From DASWJZ01 sp963739005 (GTDB taxonomy: Bacteria; Pseudomonadota; Alphaproteobacteria; Rhizobiales; Afifellaceae), in contig CAVTYQ010000007.1 in the NCBI GenBank assembly GCA_963739005.1, positions 620,001-684,000 of the forward strand: a stretch of DNA of 64,000 bases, given 5' to 3'. Of the stretch, positions 48,830 through 57,426 are shown in pieces (positions within the stretch are counted from its first letter, which is position 1; the number at the start of each line of letters is the position of its first letter). The notes beneath the pieces were generated by a model. That model saw nothing but the letters and a program-made list of their open reading frames with translations, did not search any database and was not told the origin of the DNA. A program made the position numbers and the translations under genes.

Positions 48830-49227
48830 CGGAGCGCGTATCCGATGATCCAGACGACGAGCGTCAGCAGGACCGAGCCGGCGAGCGTCGCCCAGGCGGA
48901 CATCGTCGCGACGCGCGGCTCGAAGCCGATCCCGGCGTCCCAGAAGAGGTGCCGAATGCCGCCCAGCATGTGGTGGATCAGCGCCCAGGTGAAGCCGAAG
49001 AGGATGAGCCGCCCGAGGAACGAGCCGAAGAAGGCATTCGCGGTATCGAACGCGCCCGGCCCGCTCGCCGCCGCGATCAGCCACCAGGCGAGGAAGAGCA
49101 TGCCGAAATAGAGCGCGCCGCCGGTGATGCGGTGCACGATGGACATCACCATCGTGATCAGCGGGCGGAAGATCGAGATATGCGGGGAAAGCGGACGCGA
49201 CGCCGCCTTCAGATGAGTCTCAGCCAT
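48826..49227 (-). CDS. sdhC: Succinate dehydrogenase cytochrome b556 subunit
   Basis: From ATG 49227 the product is 133 residues with three transmembrane helices. The signature RPLSPHISIFRPLITMVMSI is followed by HRITGGALYFG and the heme-ligand helix LIHHMLGGIRHLFWDAGIG. It opens the sdhCDA operon and overlaps the sdhD start by four bases. The open frame extends upstream to 49350 without family sequence. Confidence 0.95.
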   Translation of the reverse strand: MAETHLKAASRPLSPHISIFRPLITMVMSIVHRITGGALYFGMLFLAWWLIAAASGPGAFDTANAFFGSFLGRLILFGFTWALIHHMLGGIRHLFWDAGIGFEPRVATMSAWATLAGSVLLTLVVWIIGYALR

Positions 49228-49351
49228 GACGGGATACGCATACCGCAGTGCGGAATGCGAGGCAAAGGGTGGAAGGACCAGGTAGTGGCCTTGCGTTCTA
49301 CAGCCGCAGGTTATCCAATTTGCCGCGCAACAATTCGCACGGCCCGCCACG

Positions 49352-51439
49352 ATGCCCGTCGATCCGACTATTCTAAGTTTCTTTCAGTGCGAGTGGGTTG
49401 GCGGAATCGGAGCCGCCCATGACGTTTGCGTCGCGCTCTCGAAGAAGGATCTGCTGGAGCAGTGGACTTGGGTCGGCGGAGGAGCAGTCGCGGTCGCTGG
49501 CGCCGTCGGCGCGGTGGCCGCTTGGGTCGCCAAACTGATCCGCACCAAGAGTGAGGCAGGCGGCGGTGCCCAGCCAAACACCAATGTGAACGTCACTCAG
49601 GTGACGCAAGCACCTCACCAACATGTCACAGTCTCGGTTTCCGGACAGACACCTCTGAGAAGCGAGGGCGAAATTCTCGGCGCTTTTCATGATCTGCCGC
49701 CGGATCAAAAAAGAAGCTTGTGGGAGACTCTGACCAAGCTTCACGGCGCCCCCGCGGGCGAGACGAAAGCGGAGAATGAGGCGGTTGTGGAGGCTGTCGA
49801 TGAGGCGTTCGCGGGCGACTTGACCGACATCCAGGAGGTCCTGAACCGTCGCTATCAAAGGCTCGCGGCCGAGGCTGGGTCCGTGGACAAGGCGCTCGCT
49901 GAGGTAGCGCGTGACCTCGCGTCCGTCGTCTTCCCGGCAAGTCGTGGCAAGGCCTTCGCCCTCTACCGCGAGGCGACCGAACGCGATCCGGAGCATTTTT
50001 GGGGATGGATCGAGTACGGGCGCACCGCGCGTGATTGCGGCAATACCAGCGAGGCCAAGAGCGCCTTTGATAGCGCCTTGCTTTTAGCCGAGCGCCAAGA
50101 CGACAACCGCAATCGCGCCGTTGCCCATGAGGCGCTGGGGCTGATCGAAGAGCGGCTCGGTTCGCTCGTCCGTAGCGAGGCGCACTATTCCGAAGTCAAA
50201 CGCATTGCCGAGCGGCGCGCGTCGGCTTCGCCCGATGACCCAGATCGCCAGCGCGACCTCTCCGTCAGCCATAACAAGATCGGCGACGTGCGCGTGGCGC
50301 AGGGCAATCTCACCGGCGCGCTTAAAAGCTTTGAGGCCGGCCTTGCCATCCGCGAGCGCCTTGCCGCCGCCGATCCGGGCAACACGGAATGGCAGCGCGA
50401 CCTCTCCGTAAGCCATGAGAGGATCGGCGACGTGCGCGCGGCGCAGGGCAATCTCACCGGCGCGCTTAAGACCTTTGAGGCCGGCCTTGCCATCCGCGAG
50501 CGCCTCGCCGCCGCCGATCCGGGCAACACGGAATGGCAGCGCGACCTCTCCGTCAGCCACGAGAGGATCGGCGACGTGCGCGCGGCGCAGGGCAATCTCA
50601 CCGGCGCGCTTAAGACCTTTGAGGCCGGCCTTGCCATCCGCGAGCGCCTCGCCGCCGCCGATCCGGGCAACACGGAATGGCAGCGCGACCTCTCCGTCAG
50701 CCACAACAAGATCGGCGACGTGCGCCGCGCGCAGGGCAATCTTTCCGGCGCGCTCGAAAGCTTTGAGGCAAGCCTCGCCGTCGCCGAGCGCCTCGCCGCC
50801 GCCGATCCGGGCAACTCCGGATGGCAGCGCGACCTCTCCGTCAGCCGCAACAAGATCGGCGACGTGCGCGTGGCGCAGGGCAATCTTTCCGGCGCGCTCG
50901 AAAGCTTTGAGGCAAGCCTCGCCGTCGCCGAGCGCCTCGCCGCCGCCGATCCGGGCAACTCCGGATGGCAGCGCGACCTCTCCGTCAGCCGCAACAAGAT
51001 CGGCGACGTGCGCGTGGCGCAGGGCAATCTTTCCGGCGCGCTCGAAAGCTTTGAGGCGAGCCTCGCCATCGCCGAGCGCCTCGCCGCCGCCGACCCCGGC
51101 AATGCCGAATGGCAGCGCGACCTCTCCGTCAGCCACAGCAAGATCGGCGACGTGCGCGTGGTGCAGGGCAACCTCAGCGGCGCGCTCGAAAGCTACGAGG
51201 CGGAGCTTGCCATCGCCGAGCGCCTCGCCGCCGCCGATCCGGGCAATTCGCAATGGCAGATGGATCTTGCTACATCGCACGTTAAGTTGGCGGAAGCCGG
51301 CCACTCGCCGCTGGATCACTATGCGGCTGCGCTCGAGACAATGCGCTCGCTTCAGAACTCAGATCGCCTGGCTCCAGCCGATGCTTGGAAGGTGCAAAAC
51401 CTTGAGGAGCGGTTGGAACGAGCGAAGACCGCCGCCTGA
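49352..51439 (+). CDS. Membrane-anchored tetratricopeptide-repeat protein with expanded tandem repeats
   Basis: A 695-residue protein. One hydrophobic helix (about residues 40-60) follows a short N-terminus. A Thr/Val/Gln-rich stretch (PNTNVNVTQVTQAPHQHVTV) and a helical region with TPR-like units (about 200-290) come next. Residues 299-634 are seven nearly identical 48-residue repeats (WQRDLSVSHNKIGDVRVAQ, then GNLSGALESFEASLA and ERLAAADPGN), with a decayed eighth unit and a helical tail. This repeat type is common in rhizobial TPR proteins, often beside other domains; none is present here. It probably acts as a scaffold at the membrane. It is isolated between sdhC and emrB, on the opposite strand to both. 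Confidence 0.85.
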   Translation: MPVDPTILSFFQCEWVGGIGAAHDVCVALSKKDLLEQWTWVGGGAVAVAGAVGAVAAWVAKLIRTKSEAGGGAQPNTNVNVTQVTQAPHQHVTVSVSGQTPLRSEGEILGAFHDLPPDQKRSLWETLTKLHGAPAGETKAENEAVVEAVDEAFAGDLTDIQEVLNRRYQRLAAEAGSVDKALAEVARDLASVVFPASRGKAFALYREATERDPEHFWGWIEYGRTARDCGNTSEAKSAFDSALLLAERQDDNRNRAVAHEALGLIEERLGSLVRSEAHYSEVKRIAERRASASPDDPDRQRDLSVSHNKIGDVRVAQGNLTGALKSFEAGLAIRERLAAADPGNTEWQRDLSVSHERIGDVRAAQGNLTGALKTFEAGLAIRERLAAADPGNTEWQRDLSVSHERIGDVRAAQGNLTGALKTFEAGLAIRERLAAADPGNTEWQRDLSVSHNKIGDVRRAQGNLSGALESFEASLAVAERLAAADPGNSGWQRDLSVSRNKIGDVRVAQGNLSGALESFEASLAVAERLAAADPGNSGWQRDLSVSRNKIGDVRVAQGNLSGALESFEASLAIAERLAAADPGNAEWQRDLSVSHSKIGDVRVVQGNLSGALESYEAELAIAERLAAADPGNSQWQMDLATSHVKLAEAGHSPLDHYAAALETMRSLQNSDRLAPADAWKVQNLEERLERAKTAA
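50246..51253 (+). repeat. Seven tandem 144-bp coding repeats
   Basis: Seven units of exactly 144 bases run head to tail inside the TPR gene; an eighth (from 51254) is degenerate. Units 2 and 3 (50390-50533 and 50534-50677) differ at only two positions by eye. Units 1-3 share one variant (GLAIRERL, GNTE) and units 4-6 another (ESFEAS, GNS), so expansion seems to have happened at least twice. The array can gain or lose units in frame. Confidence 0.95.
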
Positions 51440-51442
51440 GCC

Positions 51443-53011
51443 TCAATGTCCTCCGCCCGCCACCGCTCTCGCCATCGGCCGCTTCGCCAGCGGCGCGAAG
51501 AGCACCACGGCGAAGAAGAGCACGGCCAGGATCAGGAAGATGTCGGAGAAGGCCATCACCAGCGCCTGGCTTCTGACCGTCATCGTCAGTGATTTCAGCG
51601 CCGCCATGTCGGCATCGGAGCCGAGCGCGGAGGAAAGGTGCTGCGAGAGGTTGGCGAGGCGCTCGTTCGCCACCGCGCGGCTCCAGGTCACCGCGTCGTG
51701 CAGTCGCTGAATGTGGAGGTCCCAGCGGTCGTTCAGAAGCGTGTTGATGACCGCAAGCCCGACGGCTCCGCCGAAATTCCGCATCAGGTTGAAAAGGCCG
51801 GAGGCGTTCTTGAGCCGTTCGGGCGACAGCGTTCCAAGCGCCAGCATCGAGACCGGGATCATCGCCACCATCAGCCCGACGCCGCGCACCGCCTGCGGAA
51901 TGAAGAGCTCGGCGAACGCCCAGTCGCGGGTGATCGGCACGAGTTCGACGCAGGAGACGGCGAGCAGCCCCATCCCGACCGCGATCATGATGCGCGGATC
52001 TGCCTTCTGAGCGATGCGTCCGCTGATCGGCGCGGTCAGGAACATGAAGAGGCCGGTCACGAACATCGTCTCGCCAACCTGCAGCGCGTCATAGCCGCGC
52101 ACGCGCGCGAGATAGACCGGATAGAGATAGACGAGCCCGTAGAGCCCGATGCCGAGCACGAAAATGAACAGAGATCCGGTTGCGAAATTGCGGTCGAGAT
52201 AAGCCCTGAGGTCGACGATCGGTTCGCGGGCGGTCAGCGCGCGGGCGAAGAAGGCGACGCCTGCGATGACCGAAAGGACCGCGAACGTGACGATCGTCCG
52301 GTCGTCGAACCAGTCTTTCGAAGGGCCTTCCTCCAGCACGTATTCGAGACTGCCGAGGAAGACCGCGAGCGTCGCGACACCGACGAAATCGAAGTTCCGC
52401 AGGATCTTCAGATTCGGCTTGTCGAAATCGACGAGGATGAGCGTCGCGACCGTCACCGCGATGCCGGGGAAGACGTTCACGAGAAACAGCCAGTGCCAGG
52501 AGAAAAGCTCGGTCAGATAGCCGCCAACCGTCGGGCCGACCGTCGGCGCGAGCGTCGCGATCAATCCGACGACTGCGGAAATCATGCCCTGACGGCTGCG
52601 CGGGAAGATCGTGTAGGCCGCGGCGAAGACGGAGGGGATCATGGCGCCGCCGATGAACCCCTGCAGAGCGCGCCAGACGATCATCGCGCCGATCGACGTC
52701 GCGGTGGCGCAGCCGATGCTCGCCAGGGTGAAGCCACCGGCGGCGATCGCGAAGAGGTAGCGCGTCGAGAAGGCGCGGCCAAGAAAGCCGGTCAGCGGGA
52801 TCATGACGATCTCGGCGACCAGATATGATGTCTGCACCCACGAAATCTCATCGGCGCTCGCCGATATCCCGGCCTGAATCTCGGCTAGCGACGAGGCGAC
52901 GATCTGGATATCGAGGATCGCCATGAACATCCCGACCGCAAGCACCACGAAGGCGGCGATGCGGCGCGCCGGGATCGGCGGATCGCTGGTGACGACCGAG
53001 GCGTCGGACAT
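51443..53011 (-). CDS. emrB: DHA2-family multidrug MFS transporter (EmrB-like)
   Basis: A 522-residue protein with about 14 hydrophobic helices, the DHA2 topology. The motif region MAILDIQIVASSLAEIQAGI is followed by EISWVQTSYLVAEIVMIPLT and GFLGRAFSTRYLF. The motif-C-like segment is LIATLAPTVGPTVGGYLTE, and the helix after it is SWHWLFLVNVFPGIAV. EmrB proteins export hydrophobic drugs through a tripartite pump with EmrA. It follows emrA after 23 bases. Confidence 0.95.
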   Translation of the reverse strand: MSDASVVTSDPPIPARRIAAFVVLAVGMFMAILDIQIVASSLAEIQAGISASADEISWVQTSYLVAEIVMIPLTGFLGRAFSTRYLFAIAAGGFTLASIGCATATSIGAMIVWRALQGFIGGAMIPSVFAAAYTIFPRSRQGMISAVVGLIATLAPTVGPTVGGYLTELFSWHWLFLVNVFPGIAVTVATLILVDFDKPNLKILRNFDFVGVATLAVFLGSLEYVLEEGPSKDWFDDRTIVTFAVLSVIAGVAFFARALTAREPIVDLRAYLDRNFATGSLFIFVLGIGLYGLVYLYPVYLARVRGYDALQVGETMFVTGLFMFLTAPISGRIAQKADPRIMIAVGMGLLAVSCVELVPITRDWAFAELFIPQAVRGVGLMVAMIPVSMLALGTLSPERLKNASGLFNLMRNFGGAVGLAVINTLLNDRWDLHIQRLHDAVTWSRAVANERLANLSQHLSSALGSDADMAALKSLTMTVRSQALVMAFSDIFLILAVLFFAVVLFAPLAKRPMARAVAGGGH

Positions 53012-53034
53012 GGCTGTCCTCCTCGCTGACAGCG

Positions 53035-54330
53035 CTAGCGCGCGGCCACCGAGTCGGTGCCCGTGCGGGTGTCGACCGCCACCACCACCGACATGCCGGG
53101 GCGGATCATATCTTCGGCGGCGACGCTTGCCGGCACGCGGATGCGGACCGGAACACGCTGCACCACCTTGGTGAAATTGCCGGTGGCGTTGTCGGGCGGC
53201 AGCAGGCTGAACACGGAGCCCGACGCCGGCGCGACGCTCAGCACCGACCCTTCGATATCGCGACCGGGATAGGCGTCGACGGAAATCTTCACCGTCTGGC
53301 CGGGCTTCAGTTCCTGAAGCTGCGTTTCCTTGAAGTTTGCGTCGACGTAGACGTCCTGCAGCGGCACGAGCGCCATCAGCCGCGTGCCGGGTTGCACGTA
53401 TTCGCCGGCCTCGGCCGCGCGGTTGCCGACGACGCCGTCGAAGGGCGCCCGCACGATCGTGTGGTCGAGGTCGAGCTTGGCCTTGTCCGCGACAAGCCGA
53501 TCCTGGTCGAGGGCGCGCTCGGCCTCGACCTTCTGAGCCGAGAGCACCGCGGCATTGGCTTCCGAAGTCGCGACGCCGGCATTTTTGGCATCGACGGCGG
53601 CGTTGGCTTGCAGCAGTTCCGCATTGGCCGCATCGACGGCCTGCTGCGTCCCGAAGGACTTGCCGGCGAGCGCCGTGGCCCGATCGTATTCGACCTGCGC
53701 ATTGGCGGCCGCAGCCTTGGCCGAAGCGACCTCGGCGCGCGCCTGCTCAACCTGCGCATCGCCGGCGGCGATCTGCTGGCCGATGCGGGCGATCGCCGCC
53801 TGTTGGGCGGCGACCTGCGCCTCCGCCTGCTGCAAGGCGATGCGATAGTCGGAATCGTCGATCAGCAGGAGCGGCGTCCCCGCGGCGACGCGGGTGTTGT
53901 CCTCAACCGGCACCGCCTTCACGTAGCCCGCGACCTTCGGTGCGATCACCGCCGTGTCCGCCCCGACATAGGCGTCGTCGGTCGACACCATGAAGCGCCC
54001 GCGCGTCCACCAATCGTGGCCGAAATAGACTCCGCTGCCGATCAGGGCGACGAGCGCGCCGATCACGGCGACCCGCCTTCCCCACCGCTTCGAAGGCGCC
54101 GGCGGTGCGGCCGAAGTCTGGGCCGCGCCGGTCTCCTGCGGTGCGGCGCGCTGGTCGGCGCGGGCTTCGCCCGCCGGCAGATCGCGCTCCCGCGACGGCC
54201 CGCCAGGAATTGCCCGCAAGGTCGTGGCTCTCCGGCTTTCCGGGATCGCCACCTCTAAATTCTCAGGGAAATCAGTCGCTTCCCTCGCGATCACGCGGCC
54301 TTTTTCGGCGTTGGCGAGAACCTTGGTCAT
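53035..54330 (-). CDS. emrA: HlyD/EmrA-family membrane fusion protein
   Basis: From ATG 54330, with GGAG eight bases upstream, the product is 431 residues. A polar N-terminus of about 85 residues precedes one transmembrane helix (VAVIGALVALIGSGVYFG). The periplasmic part has the biotinyl-like halves (FMVSTDDAYVGADTAVIAPK; VRAPFDGVVGNRAAEAGEYV) around an Ala/Gln-rich coiled coil. It bridges EmrB to an outer-membrane channel. A GTG at 54342 is also in frame. Expression is probably repressed by the divergent TetR protein. Confidence 0.94.
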   Translation of the reverse strand: MTKVLANAEKGRVIAREATDFPENLEVAIPESRRATTLRAIPGGPSRERDLPAGEARADQRAAPQETGAAQTSAAPPAPSKRWGRRVAVIGALVALIGSGVYFGHDWWTRGRFMVSTDDAYVGADTAVIAPKVAGYVKAVPVEDNTRVAAGTPLLLIDDSDYRIALQQAEAQVAAQQAAIARIGQQIAAGDAQVEQARAEVASAKAAAANAQVEYDRATALAGKSFGTQQAVDAANAELLQANAAVDAKNAGVATSEANAAVLSAQKVEAERALDQDRLVADKAKLDLDHTIVRAPFDGVVGNRAAEAGEYVQPGTRLMALVPLQDVYVDANFKETQLQELKPGQTVKISVDAYPGRDIEGSVLSVAPASGSVFSLLPPDNATGNFTKVVQRVPVRIRVPASVAAEDMIRPGMSVVVAVDTRTGTDSVAAR

Positions 54331-54368
54331 AGGGCTCTCCACTTTCTCTGCTGTGCTGAAATCTCGAT

Positions 54369-54390
54369 ATCGAACCGAACGGTTCGGTCA
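54369..54390. promoter_or_regulatory. Operator-like palindrome, copy 1
   Basis: A perfect 15-base palindrome (54374-54388; ACCGAAC-G-GTTCGGT) lies in an identical 22-base block also found 60 bases further on. It is positioned between emrA and the divergent TetR gene, 44 bases upstream of the emrA start, which is typical of a TetR operator. Confidence 0.75.
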
Positions 54391-54428
54391 TGGCGCTTGA
54401 AATGGACCAGCTCCCGATCTATTTCAAG

Positions 54429-54450
54429 ATCGAACCGAACGGTTCGGTCA
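54429..54450. promoter_or_regulatory. Operator-like palindrome, copy 2
   Basis: The second copy of the 22-base block, with its palindrome core at 54434-54448. The two cores are exactly 60 bases apart, close to six helical turns, so two dimers would sit on the same face of the DNA. It lies nearer to the TetR gene. Confidence 0.75.
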
Positions 54451-54582
54451 CAAAATTTGTTGATGATTGTGTCCGGCCCGTTTCATGATTGTTTCGTGGT
54501 GAGATTCGCGCGGGGAGGCATTCGGCCGAGTCGCCAAGACGTAAAGCCGGGTCGGACCGCCCCGGAATGAGGAAATGCAGCA

Positions 54583-55299
54583 ATGACGGAATTGACCGTT
54601 CCCCTCGCCGATCCGCCGCCGGCGCGTGAAGAAAGCGGCGCAGGCCAGGATCCGCATAAGCGGCGTCAGATTATCGCCGGCGCCCGCAAGGTGTTCCTCA
54701 AGCACGGCTTCGACGCCGCGAGCATGAACGACATCGCCCGCGTTGCCGGCGTGTCGAAGGGCACCCTCTACGTCTACTTCGAAAACAAGGAGCGGCTTTT
54801 CACCGCGCTCATGCACGACGAGCGGGCGGCGCAGAACTTCCCGGCGGATCCCGAAGATCACGACGTCGAAGCTGTTCTGACCCGCGTCGGGCGCGACTTC
54901 GTCACCTTCCTCTCATCGTCCCACGTGATCCGTGCCAAGCGCTCCGTGCTTGCGATCAGCGAGCGGATGCCGGAGGTGGCGGCCGATTTCTACCGCGATG
55001 GCCCCACCCTCTGCATCGCCGAAGCCACGCGCTATCTGGAGGCGCAGGTGCGCGCGGGTGTCCTCGAGATCGAGGATTGTCCGCTCGCAGCGCATCAATT
55101 CATCGATTTGGCGCAAGCGGGGATCATCAAGCCGCTCCTTTACGGCATGCTGTCAAAGGTCTCTCCGGAGACAGTTGAGCGGACGGTGAAGAGCGCCGTC
55201 GAAGTCTTTCTCGCCGCCTACCAGCCGAAGGCCTGCGCCGAGACGGCCCGCAAGTTGCGTCACGCAAGATCTGCGAAGGTTTCGGAGCCGGCAGTCTAG
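54583..55299 (+). CDS. TetR/AcrR-family transcriptional regulator
   Basis: A 238-residue regulator. The N-terminal helix-turn-helix reads KRRQIIAGARKVFLKHGFDA, then ASMNDIARVAGVSKGTLYVY and FENKERLF, the TetR DNA-binding pattern. The C-terminal ligand-binding part has ADFYRDGPTLCIAEATRYLE. It is divergent from emrAB, with two identical palindromes between them, so it almost certainly represses the pump and itself and is released by a pump substrate. Confidence 0.92.
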   Translation: MTELTVPLADPPPAREESGAGQDPHKRRQIIAGARKVFLKHGFDAASMNDIARVAGVSKGTLYVYFENKERLFTALMHDERAAQNFPADPEDHDVEAVLTRVGRDFVTFLSSSHVIRAKRSVLAISERMPEVAADFYRDGPTLCIAEATRYLEAQVRAGVLEIEDCPLAAHQFIDLAQAGIIKPLLYGMLSKVSPETVERTVKSAVEVFLAAYQPKACAETARKLRHARSAKVSEPAV

Positions 55300-55333
55300 C
55301 TTTTGCTGGTGAGACGCCCGCCTTGGCGACGCG

Positions 55334-55810
55334 TCAAATCCTCCGGCTGTCATAAGCCCAATGCAGCAGCGCTTGACGTTGGCGGCGGCGGCAGTGGATG
55401 TCGCCGGGCTCGCAGTTCTTCCGGATCTGCGCGACGTGACGGCGGATCGCCTTCCAGCGCTTGATCTGCCGGTCGTCCTCGCCGGGCACGCGCCGGCCGA
55501 GGTAATAGCGGCAGTACCACTGGAACCAGCCGCGCGGATCGTCGGGATGAATCCATCCCTTCCGCCGCCACTCCGATAGCGGCTGGCTGGCGTCGACGCC
55601 GAAGAAGTTCAGCGCCTTGTCGGCGCGCCCTTTCGCGAGCTTCGCGCCCTTGAACCAGGCGGCCGGAAACTCGTCGCGGCAATCGGTCATGTATTTGCCA
55701 CCGAAGACGCCAAGCTCCAGCAGCTCGGACGGAGTCAGCTCCGGATTGAATTCGGGATCGAAGTTCTTTCCTTGCGGCTCCGTCAGCCGATAGCGGTAGC
55801 CCTTCTGCAT
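55334..55810 (-). CDS. Conserved protein of unknown function
   Basis: From ATG 55810 the product is 158 residues, soluble and rich in aromatic and charged residues. It has well-ordered sequence typical of a conserved family: LTEPQGKNFDPEFNPELTP, then ELGVFGGKYMTDCRDEFP, RRKGWIHPDDPRGWFQWYCR and a C-terminal QRQALLHWAYDSRRI. I recall similar proteins in other alphaproteobacteria but no function. The frame extends 36 codons upstream into the 3' end of cueR. It follows cueR by 46 bases on the same strand. Three Cys could bind metal, but this is a guess. Confidence 0.75.
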   Translation of the reverse strand: MQKGYRYRLTEPQGKNFDPEFNPELTPSELLELGVFGGKYMTDCRDEFPAAWFKGAKLAKGRADKALNFFGVDASQPLSEWRRKGWIHPDDPRGWFQWYCRYYLGRRVPGEDDRQIKRWKAIRRHVAQIRKNCEPGDIHCRRRQRQALLHWAYDSRRI

Positions 55811-55856
55811 CCTGTCGTTGACCGTGACCGTGCACGGCCGCACGGCGGCGCCGCGG

Positions 55857-56252
55857 TCAGGCACGCCTCGCTCCGGCGAGATCCTCCAGTATCGGACAAT
55901 CCGGCCGATGGTCGCCATGGCAGGCCTTGACCAGCGTCGAGAGCGTCTTCCGCATTGCCTTCAGCTCGGCGATCTTGGCGTCGATCTCGCCAATGTGCGC
56001 CTCGGCCAGCCGGCGCACATCGGCGCTCGCCCGGCGCTTGTCGGCGTAAAGCGAGAGAAGCTGCCGGCAATCCTCGATCGAGAAGCCGAGCGCCCGCGCG
56101 CGCCGCAGGAAGCGGAGATTGTGCAGCGCCGTCGGCGAATAGTCGCGATAGTTGTTGTCGCGTCTGTCGGCGTCGACGAGGCCGATCTCCTCGTAATAGC
56201 GGATGGTCTTGGGAGGGAGCCCGCTCGCCCTCGCCGCCTCGCCGATATTCAT
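55857..56252 (-). CDS. cueR: CueR-type copper-responsive MerR regulator
   Basis: From ATG 56252 the product is 131 residues. The MerR helix-turn-helix and wing (MNIGEAARASGLPPKTIRYY, then EEIGLV) is followed by a long dimerisation helix. The metal loop KACHGDHRPDCPILEDLAG has Cys111 and Cys119, the spacing used by E. coli CueR (112 and 120) to bind Cu(I). It activates copper efflux genes by distorting the spacer of their promoters. No copper ATPase gene is adjacent in the window; copCD lie 40 kb away. Confidence 0.92.
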   Translation of the reverse strand: MNIGEAARASGLPPKTIRYYEEIGLVDADRRDNNYRDYSPTALHNLRFLRRARALGFSIEDCRQLLSLYADKRRASADVRRLAEAHIGEIDAKIAELKAMRKTLSTLVKACHGDHRPDCPILEDLAGARRA

Positions 56253-56305
56253 TACGCTCTCCTTCCGGACATCCGCCAAAGGAGATGGTTCCAGCGACGG
56301 GAAGG

Positions 56306-57235
56306 TCAAGCCTCGCCGACTCTGAGCGGCGAGCGAGGATGCAGAAGGAAGAGGAGCACCAGTGCAAACGGCGCGGCGCCGAAGAGGCCGAAGAAGAAGG
56401 AGTCGAGGCCCGACCATTCGCCGACGTCGACAGGCTGGCCCCGAAAGAGCGCGGCGCCCGAGAGCCAGCTCGTGTGCGAGACGAAGATTATTCCGAACGT
56501 GTTCAGTCCGAAATGCATGCCGACGCCGGCGCCGAGGTTGCCGGTCCTGACGACGAGCACGGTGGCAGCCGCGGCGAAGGCCGCAATGGAGACGAGCATC
56601 GCCGCCTGCATCGGCGGCGCGAGCAGCGCGTTCCAATGGAGCGCCGTGAAAAGCGCCAGCGGCAGAAGCGCCCAGACGAACGGGCTTCTGAACCGCGCGG
56701 CGAGCGACTGCAGGAGATAGCCGCGGAATGTGAGCTCTTCCGCCGAGACCTGGATAAGGAGAAGGACCAACGTCGGGCCGAGCCAGATGAGCCACGCGAC
56801 AAGTCCGATCGCGCTCCGCCGAAGCGACGGATCGACGAAGAACGTCGCGAGCTCGGACGTCGCCGATGCGATGAGCGCCGCTGCGAGCCCGCGCCAAAAA
56901 TCGCGCCATGCGAGACGGCCGCTCGTGCCGAGCACGGTGCCGAAAGCGCGCCCTTGCACCAGCCGGACGGCGAGGAAGACACCGACCGACATGCCTAGGA
57001 ATGAGGCAAGCGCGGTCGCGACACCGGCGGGCGAAGCAAGAAAATCCTGCAGAGCCGTCTGCGGGTCGCCGCCGCCAAGCCCAAGTCCGCCCACGAACAC
57101 GCCGATCACGAAGGCCAGGACGGTGACGGCGGCCCAGACAAGAAGGATCACTACGATCCCCACGCCGAGACACCAGAGCGCCACCCGCCCCTCGCGTGCC
57201 CGGTCGACGTAGCGAAGGAAAGCGGGAGAAAGCAT
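56306..57235 (-). CDS. CPBP-family intramembrane metalloprotease
   Basis: A 309-residue protein with about eight hydrophobic helices. The Abi/CPBP motifs are present: SAEELTFRGYLLQ (EExxxR), FTALHWNALL (second motif His) and GAGVGMHFGLNTFG (third motif His and Asn). Relatives include prenyl-CAAX endopeptidase-like proteins and bacteriocin self-immunity proteins. No bacteriocin gene is nearby. It precedes cueR on the same strand with a 53-base gap. Confidence 0.88.
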   Translation of the reverse strand: MLSPAFLRYVDRAREGRVALWCLGVGIVVILLVWAAVTVLAFVIGVFVGGLGLGGGDPQTALQDFLASPAGVATALASFLGMSVGVFLAVRLVQGRAFGTVLGTSGRLAWRDFWRGLAAALIASATSELATFFVDPSLRRSAIGLVAWLIWLGPTLVLLLIQVSAEELTFRGYLLQSLAARFRSPFVWALLPLALFTALHWNALLAPPMQAAMLVSIAAFAAAATVLVVRTGNLGAGVGMHFGLNTFGIIFVSHTSWLSGAALFRGQPVDVGEWSGLDSFFFGLFGAAPFALVLLFLLHPRSPLRVGEA

Positions 57236-57426
57236 CGGAATTCCTGCAAAGCGCGCAGCGAGCGGAGCAGCGTCTCGGGGAAATCGCTAGCGGTTTCGCG
57301 GTTCGAGCGCTGTGCTTCCACCGCAACATATCCGGCCCGCGGCGGCCGCGTCCTGCCGCAGGGCGGGATTTGGGTTGCTTTCCGGACGCGGTGCGGGTTC
57401 GCTAGGCCCTTCCCGGGGGTGTCGGT

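Noticed and set aside
50084..51319. Long minus-strand open frames (411 and 328 codons) opposite the TPR gene
   Set aside because: They arise because the 144-bp repeat is a multiple of three and lacks stops in several frames. Both are repetitive shadows with no domain or ribosome binding site.
56306..57235. CPBP protease as part of a bacteriocin immunity system
   Set aside because: No bacteriocin precursor, transporter or modification gene is nearby; the family is broad.
57281..57330. A GGTTCGAGC sequence resembling a tRNA T-loop
   Set aside because: No acceptor, D or anticodon stems could be built around it.
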